DNA of 49,778 nt from an uncultured Mycoplasmatota bacterium. Its GTDB lineage: Bacteria > Bacillota_I > Bacilli_A > RF39 > UBA660. The position numbers were made by a program, and so were the translations under genes. Of this stretch, positions 1 to 7,936 are shown one piece after another (within the stretch, counting starts at the first letter, position 1; every line of letters begins with the position of its first letter). The notes under the pieces are model-generated. The model searched no databases and was not told the origin of the DNA. It saw only the letters and a list, made by a program, of their open reading frames with translations. The stretch spans positions 1 to 49,778 of the forward strand of contig CAMVED010000008.1 of assembly GCA_947166445.1 (NCBI GenBank), read 5' to 3'.

Positions 1-1
1 T

Positions 2-817
2 AATTATATAGTATCAGATAAATCAAATAAAACTATTTTAGAAGAAGGTAAAACTTTAGCGCCTTCAGAAGCTTGCATAAGCCTTAAACTATTTTTAGGA
101 CATGTTAAAAACTTAGAAAACAAATGTAACTTTTTATTTATACCTAGAATAGAAACTATAAAAAAGAATGAAAAGATGTGTACAAATTTTTATTTATTAC
201 CAGATTTAGTAAGAAATCTATTTAATATTAATATTCTTGACTTTAACATAAATATAGATAAAAACAAAACATTTAAAAATGCGTTTACTGAATTAGGTTT
301 GTATTTAGGATTTTCTTATAATAAAACAATGGAAGCTTACAAAAAAGCTATAGAAGAAGCAAAAAAAGAAAAAAATAATTTGTTATTAAAACAAACAACT
401 AAATTAAATGATAATAATAAAAAAATACTAATCGTAGGTCACTCTTATAATATTAATGATGAGCTGATTGGAAAACCTATTAGTAATATGTTAAACAATA
501 GAGGTTTTTCGTTAATATACGCCGATATATGTGATGAAAACAAAGATGATGAATTATCTTCCTCTGTATATTTTTCTTACAACAAAGAGCAAATAAGAGC
601 AATAAACAAATATAAAGAATATGTAAATGGAATAATAATTATTTCTACTTTCCCATGCGGACCAGATTCTATAATTAATGATCTAATTATCAGAAACATA
701 AATAATCTACCAATTATAAGCTTAATAATAGATGAAGTAAATGAAACTACTGGAATAACTACAAGACTTGAAAGCTTTATAGATATAGTAAATAAAGAGG
801 CAGCATATGAAAAATAA
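2..817 (+). CDS. Acyl-CoA dehydratase activase-related protein (COG3580/DUF2229-like), 5' partial
   Basis: The ORF track starts this gene at an internal ATG (176), but the frame is open back to base 2 and reads family-like sequence (GKTLAPSEACISLK, then FLFIPRI), so the true start lies upstream of the window. Later motifs are IIVGHSYNINDEL, STFPCGPDS and a C-terminal IDEVNETTGITTRLESFID. This arrangement is typical of the COG3580 component that accompanies BadF/HgdC-type activases. The conserved cysteines (SEAC, FPCGPD) suggest Fe-S binding, as known for the dehydratase family. It overlaps the next gene by 11 bp and is clearly translationally coupled to it. The substrate is unknown. The family call is fairly secure; any role in amino-acid fermentation or 2-hydroxyacyl-CoA chemistry is inference. 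Confidence 0.7.
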   Translation, partial: NYIVSDKSNKTILEEGKTLAPSEACISLKLFLGHVKNLENKCNFLFIPRIETIKKNEKMCTNFYLLPDLVRNLFNINILDFNINIDKNKTFKNAFTELGLYLGFSYNKTMEAYKKAIEEAKKEKNNLLLKQTTKLNDNNKKILIVGHSYNINDELIGKPISNMLNNRGFSLIYADICDENKDDELSSSVYFSYNKEQIRAINKYKEYVNGIIIISTFPCGPDSIINDLIIRNINNLPIISLIIDEVNETTGITTRLESFIDIVNKEAAYEK

Positions 818-1877
818 AATAATATCATTCCCCCATATTGGTGATTACTGCTATTTTGTAAAACCTTTTTTAGAAAATCTCACAAGTTTAAATGTAAAAT
901 TTGCTCCCCCAATCACAAAAAAAACTATAGAACTAGGAAGCAAATATTCTCCAGATACTATTTGTTTACCATTTAAGTATAATGTTGGAAATTATATTGA
1001 AGCTTTAGAAGAAGGTGCAAATATACTATTTCAGTTTGGAGGTGGATGTAGATATGGTAATTATGCTCCCCTTCAGAAAAAAATTTTAAAAGATTTAAAC
1101 TATGACTTTGAGTTTTATGAACTTATTAAAAATGGAAAAACAAGTTTCTCTCATATTTATAAAACTTTTAAAAGTATAAACCCAGAAATAACAAAAAGTA
1201 AACTCATAAAAGAACTAATACTAGTTTTCATTAAAATAATGCTATATGATCATCTAGAGCACTATAGAAGGAAGAAAATTCCAATAGAACCGGAAAAATT
1301 CAAAAAACTAAAATATAAATTTATTAATAATCTTAAAAGCCAAAAAAACATCTTTAGAATATTAAAAACATATTTTATTTATAGAAAAAAATATAAAAAA
1401 GTAAGATGCAAAAAGCCTAAACTAAAAATAGGTTTAATCGGAGAACTATACACATCTATGGAACCTTTTTCTACTTTTGATTTAGAAGAAGAACTAAAAA
1501 AATATGATGTAAGTATTAAAAGATATACTACTGTATCATATCTATTAATATACAAAAAAATATTTAATAAAATAGCAAAGTATAAAGTTCGTAATTATTT
1601 AAAATATCATATTGGAGCGGATGCAACTTATAATGTATACAGAACTTTAAAGTTAAAGGAAAAAGGTTATGATGGAATCATCCACACTAAACCTTTTGGA
1701 TGTACACCAGAAGTTGGAGTAATACCAATTTTATCAAAAATATCAAATGAAAAGAACATACCAATTATGTTCTTAAGCTTTGATACAGAAACATCAAATA
1801 CAGGAATAAAAACAAGAGTTGAAGCTTTTGTGGATATGTTAATGATGAGAAAGGAAAAGAAAAGTGAAAAAAAATAA
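807..1877 (+). CDS. 2-hydroxyacyl-CoA dehydratase-like / CoA-activase component (COG3581-like)
   Basis: A 356-residue protein opening with KIISFPHIGDYCYFVKPF and carrying DTICLPFKYN and FGGGCRYGNYAP, the cysteine motifs of the COG3581 family related to the HgdB/BcrB dehydratase subunits. These cysteines probably ligate an Fe-S cluster (known for the family, not shown here). The C-terminus (DGIIHTKPFGCTPEVG, then SFDTETSNTGIKTRVEAF) mirrors the end of the upstream protein, which fits a shared ancestral fold. The start at 807 has a purine-rich SD (AAAGAGG) inside the preceding gene, and the end overlaps the next gene by 14 bp. Three consecutive overlaps argue for one operon and probably one complex. 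The middle (residues about 110-200) is Lys-rich and divergent. Substrate not predictable. Confidence 0.72.
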   Translation: MKNKIISFPHIGDYCYFVKPFLENLTSLNVKFAPPITKKTIELGSKYSPDTICLPFKYNVGNYIEALEEGANILFQFGGGCRYGNYAPLQKKILKDLNYDFEFYELIKNGKTSFSHIYKTFKSINPEITKSKLIKELILVFIKIMLYDHLEHYRRKKIPIEPEKFKKLKYKFINNLKSQKNIFRILKTYFIYRKKYKKVRCKKPKLKIGLIGELYTSMEPFSTFDLEEELKKYDVSIKRYTTVSYLLIYKKIFNKIAKYKVRNYLKYHIGADATYNVYRTLKLKEKGYDGIIHTKPFGCTPEVGVIPILSKISNEKNIPIMFLSFDTETSNTGIKTRVEAFVDMLMMRKEKKSEKK

Positions 1878-2811
1878 AGCTTATTTAGGAATAGATATTG
1901 GATCAATTTCTACAAAAGGAGTAATTATTGATGAAAAAAACAATATATTAGCCAGTGAATATATTTGGACAAAAGCTGATCCTATAAATACAGTTAAAAA
2001 ACTTCTTAAAACATTAAAGAATAAAATACCAAAAGAATACAACGTTGTAGCAGTAGGAACAACAGGTAGTGCCAGAAAATTAATAGGAATTATGACAAGA
2101 GCCTCAATTATAAAGAATGAAATAACAGCACATGCTATTGGTACTCTATCAAAATACAAAGACGTAAAAACTATCTTCGAAATTGGAGGACAAGATTCTA
2201 AAATTATTTTAATTGAAAATGGGATAGTAACAGATTATGCCATGAACACAATATGTGCTGCAGGAACCGGATCATTTTTATCAAGCCAAGCAAAAAGACT
2301 TGGAGTAGATGTAAAAGATTTTGGAAAAATTGCAATAAACTCAAAAAATCCTACTAAGATAGCAGCACGTTGCACAGTGTTCGCAGAATCAGATCTTGTT
2401 CATAAAGCCCAAATAGGTCACAAAAAAGAAGACATCATTGCAGGACTATGTGAAAGCGTTGTAAATAATTATTTAAACAACGTAGCAAAAGGTAAAAAAA
2501 TAAAACCCCCCATTGTATTCCAAGGAGGAGTTAGTAAAAATATTGGAGTTGTAAAAGCATTTGAAAAAATAACTAAAGAAAAAATAATAACTGATAAAAA
2601 CGGTCATTTGATGGGAGCACTTGGTGTAGCGATTCTATCAAAAAAAGAAAAAGAAGAATTATTTGATTTTGATATACTTAATCTAAACTTTGAAACAAAA
2701 GGATATGAATGCAAAAAATGCCCCAATCACTGTGAAATAATCGCCATAAAAAAAGATAAACAAATAATAGATGCTTGGGGTAACAGATGTGAAAAAGGTG
2801 CACTTATTTAA
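1864..2811 (+). CDS. BadF/BadG/BcrA/HgdC-type ATPase, dehydratase activase
   Basis: A 315-residue ASKHA-fold ATPase. Visible motifs are the phosphate-1 loop LGIDIGSISTKGV, GTTGSARKLIG, the FEIGGQDSKI signature, NTICAAGTGSFL and AARCTVFAESD (the two cysteines that in HgdC hold a bridging 4Fe-4S cluster at the dimer interface), and FQGGVSKNIGV. In the known family it hydrolyses ATP to inject an electron into the partner dehydratase. A C-terminal Cys set (ECKKCPNHC, then NRCEKG) is an extra likely metal site. The start is GTG, overlapping the previous gene. Its position after the two COG3580/3581-like genes gives the split form of proteins that are fused in many Clostridia. The last codon is followed by the convergent tRNA-Arg gene with no clear terminator hairpin. 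Confidence 0.85.
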   Translation: MKKNKAYLGIDIGSISTKGVIIDEKNNILASEYIWTKADPINTVKKLLKTLKNKIPKEYNVVAVGTTGSARKLIGIMTRASIIKNEITAHAIGTLSKYKDVKTIFEIGGQDSKIILIENGIVTDYAMNTICAAGTGSFLSSQAKRLGVDVKDFGKIAINSKNPTKIAARCTVFAESDLVHKAQIGHKKEDIIAGLCESVVNNYLNNVAKGKKIKPPIVFQGGVSKNIGVVKAFEKITKEKIITDKNGHLMGALGVAILSKKEKEELFDFDILNLNFETKGYECKKCPNHCEIIAIKKDKQIIDAWGNRCEKGALI

Positions 2812-2824
2812 ACAAAATAAAAAA

Positions 2825-2901
2825 TGGCGCGCCCAGAAGGATTTGAACCCTCAACCTCTTGGTCCGTAGCCAAACGCTCTATCCAATTGAGCTATGGGCG
2901 C
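2825..2901 (-). tRNA. tRNA-Arg (anticodon ACG)
   Basis: The minus strand reads acceptor GCGCCCA, a D-arm ending GAGC, anticodon stem TTTGG with loop CTACGGA and stem CCAAG, T-arm GAGGG-TTCAAAT-CCTTC, acceptor TGGGCGC, discriminator G and an encoded CCA. The anticodon is ACG (A34, presumably edited to inosine), so it reads CGN arginine codons. It is 77 nt long and a solitary gene, with a near-consensus promoter just upstream and a T-rich tract directly after CCA. Confidence 0.97.
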
Positions 2902-2926
2902 ATGTATGCCATTTACTAACAAAAAG

Positions 2927-2955
2927 ATTATACTACAATAGTCTTTTTTTTTCAA
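2927..2955 (-). promoter_or_regulatory. Sigma-A promoter of tRNA-Arg
   Basis: On the minus strand TTGAAA, a 17-nt spacer and TATAAT. The predicted transcript would start about 18-20 nt before the mature tRNA 5' end, which fits a monocistronic stable RNA. Confidence 0.75.
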
Positions 2956-2963
2956 GTGTAATT

Positions 2964-2994
2964 TAAAAAAATAGTAGTACACTTAAATACTACT
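2964..2994 (-). terminator. Intrinsic terminator after ftsQ
   Basis: Minus-strand hairpin AGTAGTA, 8-nt loop, TACTACT, followed by ATTTTTTT. It begins at the ftsQ stop codon and separates the murG-murB-ftsQ operon from the tRNA promoter. Confidence 0.8.
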
Positions 2995-3691
2995 ACTTAT
3001 CTATTTCAAAATAATTTCCACTATCTAAATATAGTTTTCCTGTCTTACCTTCAAATTTTATTACCATTTTATCGTAATCGTTAAAATTCTTAAATTTTGG
3101 AAGATTAATATACACCCTATTAGAATCGTTCATATATAATATAAATCTATCATCATCAAACTTATTAGGTTCATATTTAATTTGAGATACTCTTTTTAAT
3201 AAACCATAATCTATTTGCTTTAGTTTCTTAATTAATTCATTATATTTAGTATTAGGAACATAATTTATCAAATATGGCACATCTAATACCTTATTTATAT
3301 CATTAGAAACTTCATTATTTTTATCAAATACAATCTTATTTGTATCCTCCCTTATAAATAATGGTTTGTTTTCAGAAATATAAATATGCAATTGAAACAA
3401 GATATTTCTACTAACTTTTGCATCTTTAATAAAATCATCATTTTTTAATTTTTTTTCAATTTTTTTAATATTTACTGAAAAGAAATTAGGATAATCTACA
3501 ATATCAGCAATTTCTAAAACTTCATTATCGCTAACAATACTATTGCCATCAATAATAACAGCTTTAGTTTTAACATCAAATACGTATGAACACAATAAAA
3601 CTATACTAAGTAAAATAAATATTAACACACTTAGTATAAGAACAAATATTCTAAATTTTTTATTAGTCTTCCTACGTCCCTTTTTACTCAT
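2993..3691 (-). CDS. ftsQ: Cell division protein FtsQ/DivIB
   Basis: A 232-residue single-pass membrane protein: a basic cytoplasmic start (MSKKGRRKTNKKFR), one TM helix (about residues 14-37), then a POTRA-like region (KAVIIDGNSIVSDNEVLEIADI) and a beta domain. This is the FtsQ/DivIB layout; in the known family it links FtsB/FtsL to septal peptidoglycan synthesis. The call also rests on context: it lies 1 bp after murB, itself downstream of murG, the order found in the Bacillus dcw cluster. The SD GGGAGA sits 6 nt before ATG, inside the end of murB. The sequence is poorly conserved, as usual for this family. Confidence 0.88.
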   Translation of the reverse strand: MSKKGRRKTNKKFRIFVLILSVLIFILLSIVLLCSYVFDVKTKAVIIDGNSIVSDNEVLEIADIVDYPNFFSVNIKKIEKKLKNDDFIKDAKVSRNILFQLHIYISENKPLFIREDTNKIVFDKNNEVSNDINKVLDVPYLINYVPNTKYNELIKKLKQIDYGLLKRVSQIKYEPNKFDDDRFILYMNDSNRVYINLPKFKNFNDYDKMVIKFEGKTGKLYLDSGNYFEIDK

Positions 3692-3692
3692 A

Positions 3693-4601
3693 TTATTTCT
3701 CCCAATTAAATAATTCTTGTTCTACACGTAATTTTACACCAAAATTCTTTTCAACCTCTTCTTTAGCTAAATCCATTAAATACTTTATATCTTCTGAAGT
3801 AGCATTATTTTTATTAATTATAAAGTTAGCGTGTTTATCACTAATTTGTCCACCGCCATGTACAAACCCTTTTAGATTTGAATCCTCAATCAATTTACCT
3901 GCATAATTACCTTCAGGATTTCTGAAAACAGATCCTGCAGAAGGATATTCTAATGGTTGTGAAGAAAATCTTCTATTTTTTCGATCTTCTATCAAAGCAA
4001 CTATTTTATCCTTTTCACCCTTCTCTAATTTAAAATATGCTTTTAAAACTATCCAATTCTTTTCCATAAAAATAGAATGTCTATAACTAAAATCTAAATC
4101 TTTATTACCAAGAGTTCTAAATTCAAGATTTTCATCTAAAATATCAACCTTTTCTAAAACCTTAGAAACATCGCTTAAATAAGCACCAGCATTCATATAC
4201 ACTGCTCCTCCAACAGTAGCAGGAATACCACAAGCAAATTCAAGCCCAGAATAACCTTCTCTTGAAATTGTATTAGCAAGAAGCGCAAAATTATAACCAG
4301 CTTCTACTTCTACATACTCTCCCTCTTGTTTTAAACTTTTTAAGTTAGAAAGTTTAATAATAACGCCTTCATAATCTCTACTACTAGCTAATATGTTTGA
4401 GCCATTACCAAACACCTTAAAATCTATATTATTATCTTTTAAATATTTTACTATTTCTCTTAAAGAGTCAACATCATTTGGGTAAACTACAAGTCTAGCA
4501 TTACCTCCAGTTTTATATGTAGTAAGAGTCTTAAAAGAAACGTTTTCTTTATAAGTTCCTAGCGATTTTTCATCTATTATGTTTATTAAGTTTTTCATCA
4601 T
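3693..4601 (-). CDS. murB: UDP-N-acetylenolpyruvoylglucosamine reductase
   Basis: A 302-residue FAD enzyme that reduces UDP-GlcNAc-enolpyruvate to UDP-MurNAc. FAD-binding sequence is seen in KTGGNARLVVYP, FGNGSNILAS and the segment GLEFACGIPATVGGAVYMNAG; SYRHSIF and PSAGSVFRNPEG match the type I/II MurB active-site region (the Ser of AGSVFRNP is the usual proton donor). A C-terminal HANFIINKNNAT is also typical. It overlaps the 3' end of murG by 32 bp; the SD AAAGG stands 7 nt before the first of two adjacent ATGs. The murG-murB-ftsQ order is conserved in Bacilli. Confidence 0.96.
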   Translation of the reverse strand: MMKNLINIIDEKSLGTYKENVSFKTLTTYKTGGNARLVVYPNDVDSLREIVKYLKDNNIDFKVFGNGSNILASSRDYEGVIIKLSNLKSLKQEGEYVEVEAGYNFALLANTISREGYSGLEFACGIPATVGGAVYMNAGAYLSDVSKVLEKVDILDENLEFRTLGNKDLDFSYRHSIFMEKNWIVLKAYFKLEKGEKDKIVALIEDRKNRRFSSQPLEYPSAGSVFRNPEGNYAGKLIEDSNLKGFVHGGGQISDKHANFIINKNNATSEDIKYLMDLAKEEVEKNFGVKLRVEQELFNWEK

Positions 4602-5670
4602 TTAACAACCTTTCTATCTCTTTGTAAATTCTAGTATTGCTATCAGTAATACCCATTTTTTTTGCAGCATTCATCATTTTTTTATAATATTCTTTATCGC
4701 TTAATATTTTATCTATCTCATTAAACAAGTATGTACCATCAAAATCAGTTTCTTTTATTACTACTGAAGCACCAGTTTCACCTAAATCATTAGCATTTAT
4801 CTCTTGATGATTATTAGCAACATATGGACTTGGAATCAAAATTGATGGAATTCCAAGAGAAGTTATTTCAGAAATAATTGTAGCACCAGCTCTAGTAATA
4901 ATTAAATCAGTAAATTTTAATACTTCCCCCATTTTTTCAATATATGGAACAATTTTAACATTCTTAGGAAGTTTTGTTTTAGCAATTTCATCGTAATTAT
5001 CTTTACCAGTAACAAGTAAAACCTCATAAGGTTTATTCTTAAATTCATCAAGCAAATCTACAATTTTCTTGTTTATAGTCGAAGCTCCTAAAGAACCCAT
5101 TGTAATAAGAACTAATTTTTTAGATAGAGAAAGATCATAATCCTTCTTATTCCCTTTTTTAAATTTTTGTATCTCTTCACCGCGAGGATTACCAGTAAGT
5201 ACTACATTTTTGTTTTTAAAATACTTTCTTGATGATTCCATAGAAACACATACAGAATCAGCATATTTACTAAGTATTAAATTAGACTTACCAGGAATAC
5301 TATTTTGTTCGTGTAATAACACTTTTACTTTCAAAGAACGAGCTGCCAAAACCACCGGAACAGTAATATATCCTCCAACTCCAATAACAATATCTGGTTT
5401 AAACTTCTTCATTATTTTTTTACACTTAGCAGTACCTAATAATGTATTTTTTACAAAATTAAACATCATCTTTGGATTTTTAGAAAGACCATTCATCTTG
5501 ATTCCTTCATACTCTATTTGCATATTAGGAACTATATCTTTTTCCATTCTATCAGTAGTACCTATATAAAGTATTTCAGCATCTTTATCTTCTTCTTTTA
5601 TTTTATCTATAATACTAAGAGCAGGATAAATATGTCCACCTGTACCTCCCGCAGAAACTATATATCTCAT
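4570..5670 (-). CDS. murG: UDP-GlcNAc:undecaprenyl-PP-MurNAc-pentapeptide GlcNAc transferase
   Basis: A 366-residue GT-B enzyme converting lipid I to lipid II at the inner membrane face. Visible: N-terminal SAGGTGGHIYPALSI (G-loop 1), GVGGYITVPVVLAA, LHEQNSIPGKSN, LITMGSLGASTIN (G-loop 3) and the donor-binding ITRAGATIISEI near residue 260. Length is normal. The SD AGGAG is 7 nt before ATG. It ends in TGA, one of the codons showing that TGA is a true stop in this genome. First gene of the murG-murB-ftsQ unit, with an extended -10 promoter just upstream. Confidence 0.97.
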   Translation of the reverse strand: MRYIVSAGGTGGHIYPALSIIDKIKEEDKDAEILYIGTTDRMEKDIVPNMQIEYEGIKMNGLSKNPKMMFNFVKNTLLGTAKCKKIMKKFKPDIVIGVGGYITVPVVLAARSLKVKVLLHEQNSIPGKSNLILSKYADSVCVSMESSRKYFKNKNVVLTGNPRGEEIQKFKKGNKKDYDLSLSKKLVLITMGSLGASTINKKIVDLLDEFKNKPYEVLLVTGKDNYDEIAKTKLPKNVKIVPYIEKMGEVLKFTDLIITRAGATIISEITSLGIPSILIPSPYVANNHQEINANDLGETGASVVIKETDFDGTYLFNEIDKILSDKEYYKKMMNAAKKMGITDSNTRIYKEIERLLNDEKLNKHNR

Positions 5671-5688
5671 ATAATCACTCCTATAATA

Positions 5689-5717
5689 ATTATATCATTA
5701 AAATGTGCTATTATTAA
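5689..5717 (-). promoter_or_regulatory. Promoter of murG-murB-ftsQ
   Basis: Minus strand TTAATA, N17, TATAAT with an upstream TG (extended -10, TGATATAAT). It lies in the 56-bp gap between the queH stop and murG ATG, giving a leader of roughly 13 nt that contains the SD. Confidence 0.6.
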
Positions 5718-5726
5718 GCGTTTTTA

Positions 5727-6317
5727 TTAATTTCTAAGTGAATATTCACAACCACAATAGTCTTGTCTATATAAATCATACTCTTTAGAAAGAACAATAC
5801 TTCTTTTATAACCTTCTTTTTTCTTAAAATCAGAGTATAAATAAGGAATACTATATTTTTTTTCTAAAAAATAACCAATTTCATTTATCATTTTACTATT
5901 CTTATGAGGACTAACTGAAAGCGTTGTTGTAAAATAGTCATATCCATTTCCTTTTGCATAACGACATGCTTCTTCCATACGTAAACCTATACACTCTTTA
6001 CAACGAAGTCCACCTTCTCGTTCTTCTTCTAATCCAGAAACTGTTTTTCTATATAAATCATAATCATATTTACCCTCAATAAATCTAATATTAGAATCAA
6101 GTTTTTTTAATAAAGATTCTTGAGTATTACTTCTCTTAACAAATTCAGATTCAGGATATATATTAGGATTATAGTAATATACGTCAACATCAAAATACTT
6201 AACAAGAAGTTCAAGTACTGAACTAGAACATGGTCCACAACAACTATGAAGTAATAATTTAGGTCTATGATCTAATTTTTCTAAAAAAGATTCAAAATCT
6301 TTGTAATTATCTATCAT
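5727..6317 (-). CDS. queH: Epoxyqueuosine reductase QueH
   Basis: 196 residues from the ATG at 6317. Motifs LHSCCGPCSS (about residue 26-30), RCKECIGLRM and the terminal YCGCEY supply the cysteines of the QueH (DUF208) family, which reduces epoxyqueuosine to queuosine in tRNA; PESEFVKR and LSVSPHKNS also match. The ORF track starts 11 codons earlier, but an extended -10 TGGTATAAT lies inside that extension, so only the downstream ATG (SD GGTGG) can be the start. Monocistronic, between its own promoter and the murG promoter. Confidence 0.93.
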   Translation of the reverse strand: MIDNYKDFESFLEKLDHRPKLLLHSCCGPCSSSVLELLVKYFDVDVYYYNPNIYPESEFVKRSNTQESLLKKLDSNIRFIEGKYDYDLYRKTVSGLEEEREGGLRCKECIGLRMEEACRYAKGNGYDYFTTTLSVSPHKNSKMINEIGYFLEKKYSIPYLYSDFKKKEGYKRSIVLSKEYDLYRQDYCGCEYSLRN

Positions 6318-6333
6318 GTCAACCACCAGAAAA

Positions 6334-6342
6334 ATTATACCA
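6334..6342 (-). promoter_or_regulatory. Extended -10 element of queH
   Basis: Minus strand TGGTATAAT; the -35 region is only T-rich. The predicted start point leaves a leader of about 10 nt holding the SD GGTGG, and it decides the start codon. Confidence 0.6.
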
Positions 6343-6350
6343 CAAAACAA

Positions 6351-6384
6351 AGAAAAAAAATACTAAAACATTAGTCTTAGTATT
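6351..6384 (-). terminator. Terminator after pyrH
   Basis: Minus strand AATACTAA, 10-nt loop, TTAGTATT, then a run of eight T. It lies directly upstream of the queH -10 element. Confidence 0.75.
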
Positions 6385-6391
6385 TTATTTT

Positions 6392-7102
6392 TTATATAAA
6401 CTCTTTTGTCACTACTTTGGTTCCCTCTTTGTTATCAAAAACATCTTTTATATTATTTATTTTATTTGAATTATATACATATAAAGGTATTTTATGTTTA
6501 GCAAGACTCGTAAGAGCTTCCAAATCTAAAACCATTAATGAATCAATTCCTTGTTTAAGTGACATGTTAAGTAATTCTTCATGTGAAATTTCTTTTATTT
6601 TTTTAGCGCCTTCTAACTTTGGATCCTTATCATAAATTGCATCAATATTCTTAGACATAAGTATTAAATCAGCTTTATATTCAATTGCTTTAGAAACAGT
6701 AGTCATATCTGTAGATAAATTGGGTATTCCAAGTCCTCCACCGAAAACAACTACTTTGCCTTCTTTTAAATCCTTTTCTACTTCATATGGTTCTGCTTTT
6801 TCTATAATTCCAGTTACATCAAAAGCACTATAAGCGCAAGAAACAATTCCTTGTTCATTTAAATATGAAGATATAGCAAGACTATTCATGACAGTTGCGA
6901 GCATTCCTATATAGTCAGAAGTAACACTATTTATATTTAGTTTGTTTCTACCTCTCCAAAAGTTCCCCCCACCAACTACTAATATTAGTTCGTTATGTTC
7001 TTTTAATTCTTTTATACCACTACATATTTTTTCTATAGCAGTATCAGATAAACCATTTTCACCTTTTAACGCTTCACCGCTTATTTTTATAACTATTCTC
7101 AT
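6392..7102 (-). CDS. pyrH: UMP kinase
   Basis: A 236-residue amino-acid-kinase-fold enzyme that phosphorylates UMP to UDP. Visible: RIVIKISGEALKGENG (phosphate loop), LVVGGGNFWRGR, DYIGMLATVMNSLAI, FGGGLGIPNLSTDMTTV and the nucleotide-contacting KNIDAIYDKDPK. The SD AGGAGG is 5-6 nt from ATG. It follows rubrerythrin by 30 bp and may be cotranscribed with it. The usual partner frr (ribosome recycling factor) is not next to it; pyrH is instead followed by a terminator. Confidence 0.97.
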   Translation of the reverse strand: MRIVIKISGEALKGENGLSDTAIEKICSGIKELKEHNELILVVGGGNFWRGRNKLNINSVTSDYIGMLATVMNSLAISSYLNEQGIVSCAYSAFDVTGIIEKAEPYEVEKDLKEGKVVVFGGGLGIPNLSTDMTTVSKAIEYKADLILMSKNIDAIYDKDPKLEGAKKIKEISHEELLNMSLKQGIDSLMVLDLEALTSLAKHKIPLYVYNSNKINNIKDVFDNKEGTKVVTKEFI

Positions 7103-7132
7103 AAATCCTCCTAGAAAAAAAGACTAAAACTT

Positions 7133-7672
7133 TTAATAATTTTCAGCCTTAACTTCAAAATAACTTTGTGGATGAGCACAAACTGGACAAACCATTGGAG
7201 CCTTCTTACCAATAACTACATGTCCACAATTACGGCAAATCCAAATAGTATCTTCATCTTTAGAAAATACAACTTCATCTTCAATATTCTTAAGAAGTTT
7301 TTTGAATCTTTCTTCGTGATGTTTTTCAATTTCTCCAACCATTCTAAATTTTTTAGCTATTAAATCAAAACCTTCTTCTTCTGCAACTTTAGCAAACTCT
7401 TCATACATATCAGTCCATTCATAGTTTTCACCTTCTGCTGCAGCCTTTAGATTTTCAGTAGTTTCTGGAACAGCACCACCATTTAATTCTTTAAACCACA
7501 TTTTAGCATGTTCTTTTTCATTATTTGCTGTTTCTTCGAAAATAGCTGCTATTTGATTATAACCATCCTTTTTAGCTTTACTAGCAAAATAAGTATACTT
7601 ATTTCTAGCTTGTGATTCTCCTGCAAAAGCAGCCATTAAATTAGCTTCTGTTTTACTTCCTTTTAATTCCAT
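7133..7672 (-). CDS. rbr: Rubrerythrin
   Basis: 179 residues from ATG 7672. A ferritin-like four-helix domain carries the di-iron ligands ([39 protein letters not shown]). The C-terminal rubredoxin domain has CRNCG and CPVCAHP as the Fe(SCys)4 site. In anaerobes rubrerythrin reduces hydrogen peroxide with electrons from rubredoxin/NADH systems. The track's start is a TTG five codons upstream that overlaps the SD (GGAGGT, 7 nt from ATG), so the ATG is chosen. The strong TTGAAA-N17-TATAAT promoter lies so close that the leader is only about 14 nt. Confidence 0.96.
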   Translation of the reverse strand: MELKGSKTEANLMAAFAGESQARNKYTYFASKAKKDGYNQIAAIFEETANNEKEHAKMWFKELNGGAVPETTENLKAAAEGENYEWTDMYEEFAKVAEEEGFDLIAKKFRMVGEIEKHHEERFKKLLKNIEDEVVFSKDEDTIWICRNCGHVVIGKKAPMVCPVCAHPQSYFEVKAENY

Positions 7673-7692
7673 AATTCTTACCTCCAACTATT

Positions 7693-7721
7693 ATTATATA
7701 GTTTTTAAAATATACTTTCAA
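7693..7721 (-). promoter_or_regulatory. Sigma-A promoter of rubrerythrin
   Basis: Minus strand TTGAAA, exactly 17 nt, TATAAT. The start point is predicted near 7686, leaving a very short 5' UTR. No obvious PerR-type operator was seen around it. Confidence 0.8.
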
Positions 7722-7807
7722 GATTTTTTAGATTTTATTGCTTTCTAATAGTTAATTGTAATTTTTTATCTATTATCAATCCTCTACGGGGTTTTGGTTT
7801 AATATAT

Positions 7808-7832
7808 AAAAAAGCCTAACTTGTTGTTAGGC
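7808..7832 (-). terminator. Terminator of the orphan small RNA
   Basis: Minus strand GCCTAAC-AACAA-GTTAGGC followed by TTTTTT. The plus strand has no T-run, so it works for the minus-strand RNA only. Confidence 0.85.
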
Positions 7833-7899
7833 CACCCCAATAAGGTAACGCTTAACACTCAAAAATTAAGTGTTCCTTTTTATAAGAGATTACTCTCCT
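7808..7899 (-). ncRNA. Orphan small RNA of about 92 nt, unknown class
   Basis: The 264-bp gap between rluB and rubrerythrin holds a complete transcription unit without an ORF: promoter TTGAAA-N16-TATAAT, then a transcript that folds into AGGAGA-GUAA-UCUCUU (6 bp closed by a GNRA tetraloop), a long hairpin beginning AACACU and ending AGUGUU, a G-rich stretch (UUGGGGUGG), and a 7-bp terminator GCCUAAC-AACAA-GUUAGGC with six U. Rubrerythrin has its own promoter further downstream, so this is not simply its leader. I do not recognise it: it lacks SRP RNA, tmRNA, 6S, T-box or preQ1 signatures. Function unknown. The rest of the gap (7722-7807) shows nothing I can assign. Confidence 0.65.
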
Positions 7900-7905
7900 A
7901 AGTTA

Positions 7906-7933
7906 ATTATACTAAACAAATATTTTTTTTCAA
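7906..7933 (-). promoter_or_regulatory. Promoter of the orphan small RNA
   Basis: Minus strand TTGAAA, 16 nt, TATAAT, beginning 3 bp after the rluB stop codon and pointing away from rluB. Confidence 0.75.
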
Positions 7934-7936
7934 GTA

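Noticed and set aside
2823-2831. GGCGCGCC palindrome at the tRNA 3' end
   Set aside because: It is produced by the acceptor stem, discriminator and CCA of tRNA-Arg, not an independent site.
7808-7899. T-box, SRP RNA or preQ1 riboswitch for the small RNA
   Set aside because: GGGGTGG resembles part of a T-box but the specifier region and the ACCGCG end are missing; no SRP GGAAG/AGCAG core; the preQ1 pattern does not fit; and no regulated gene follows before its terminator.
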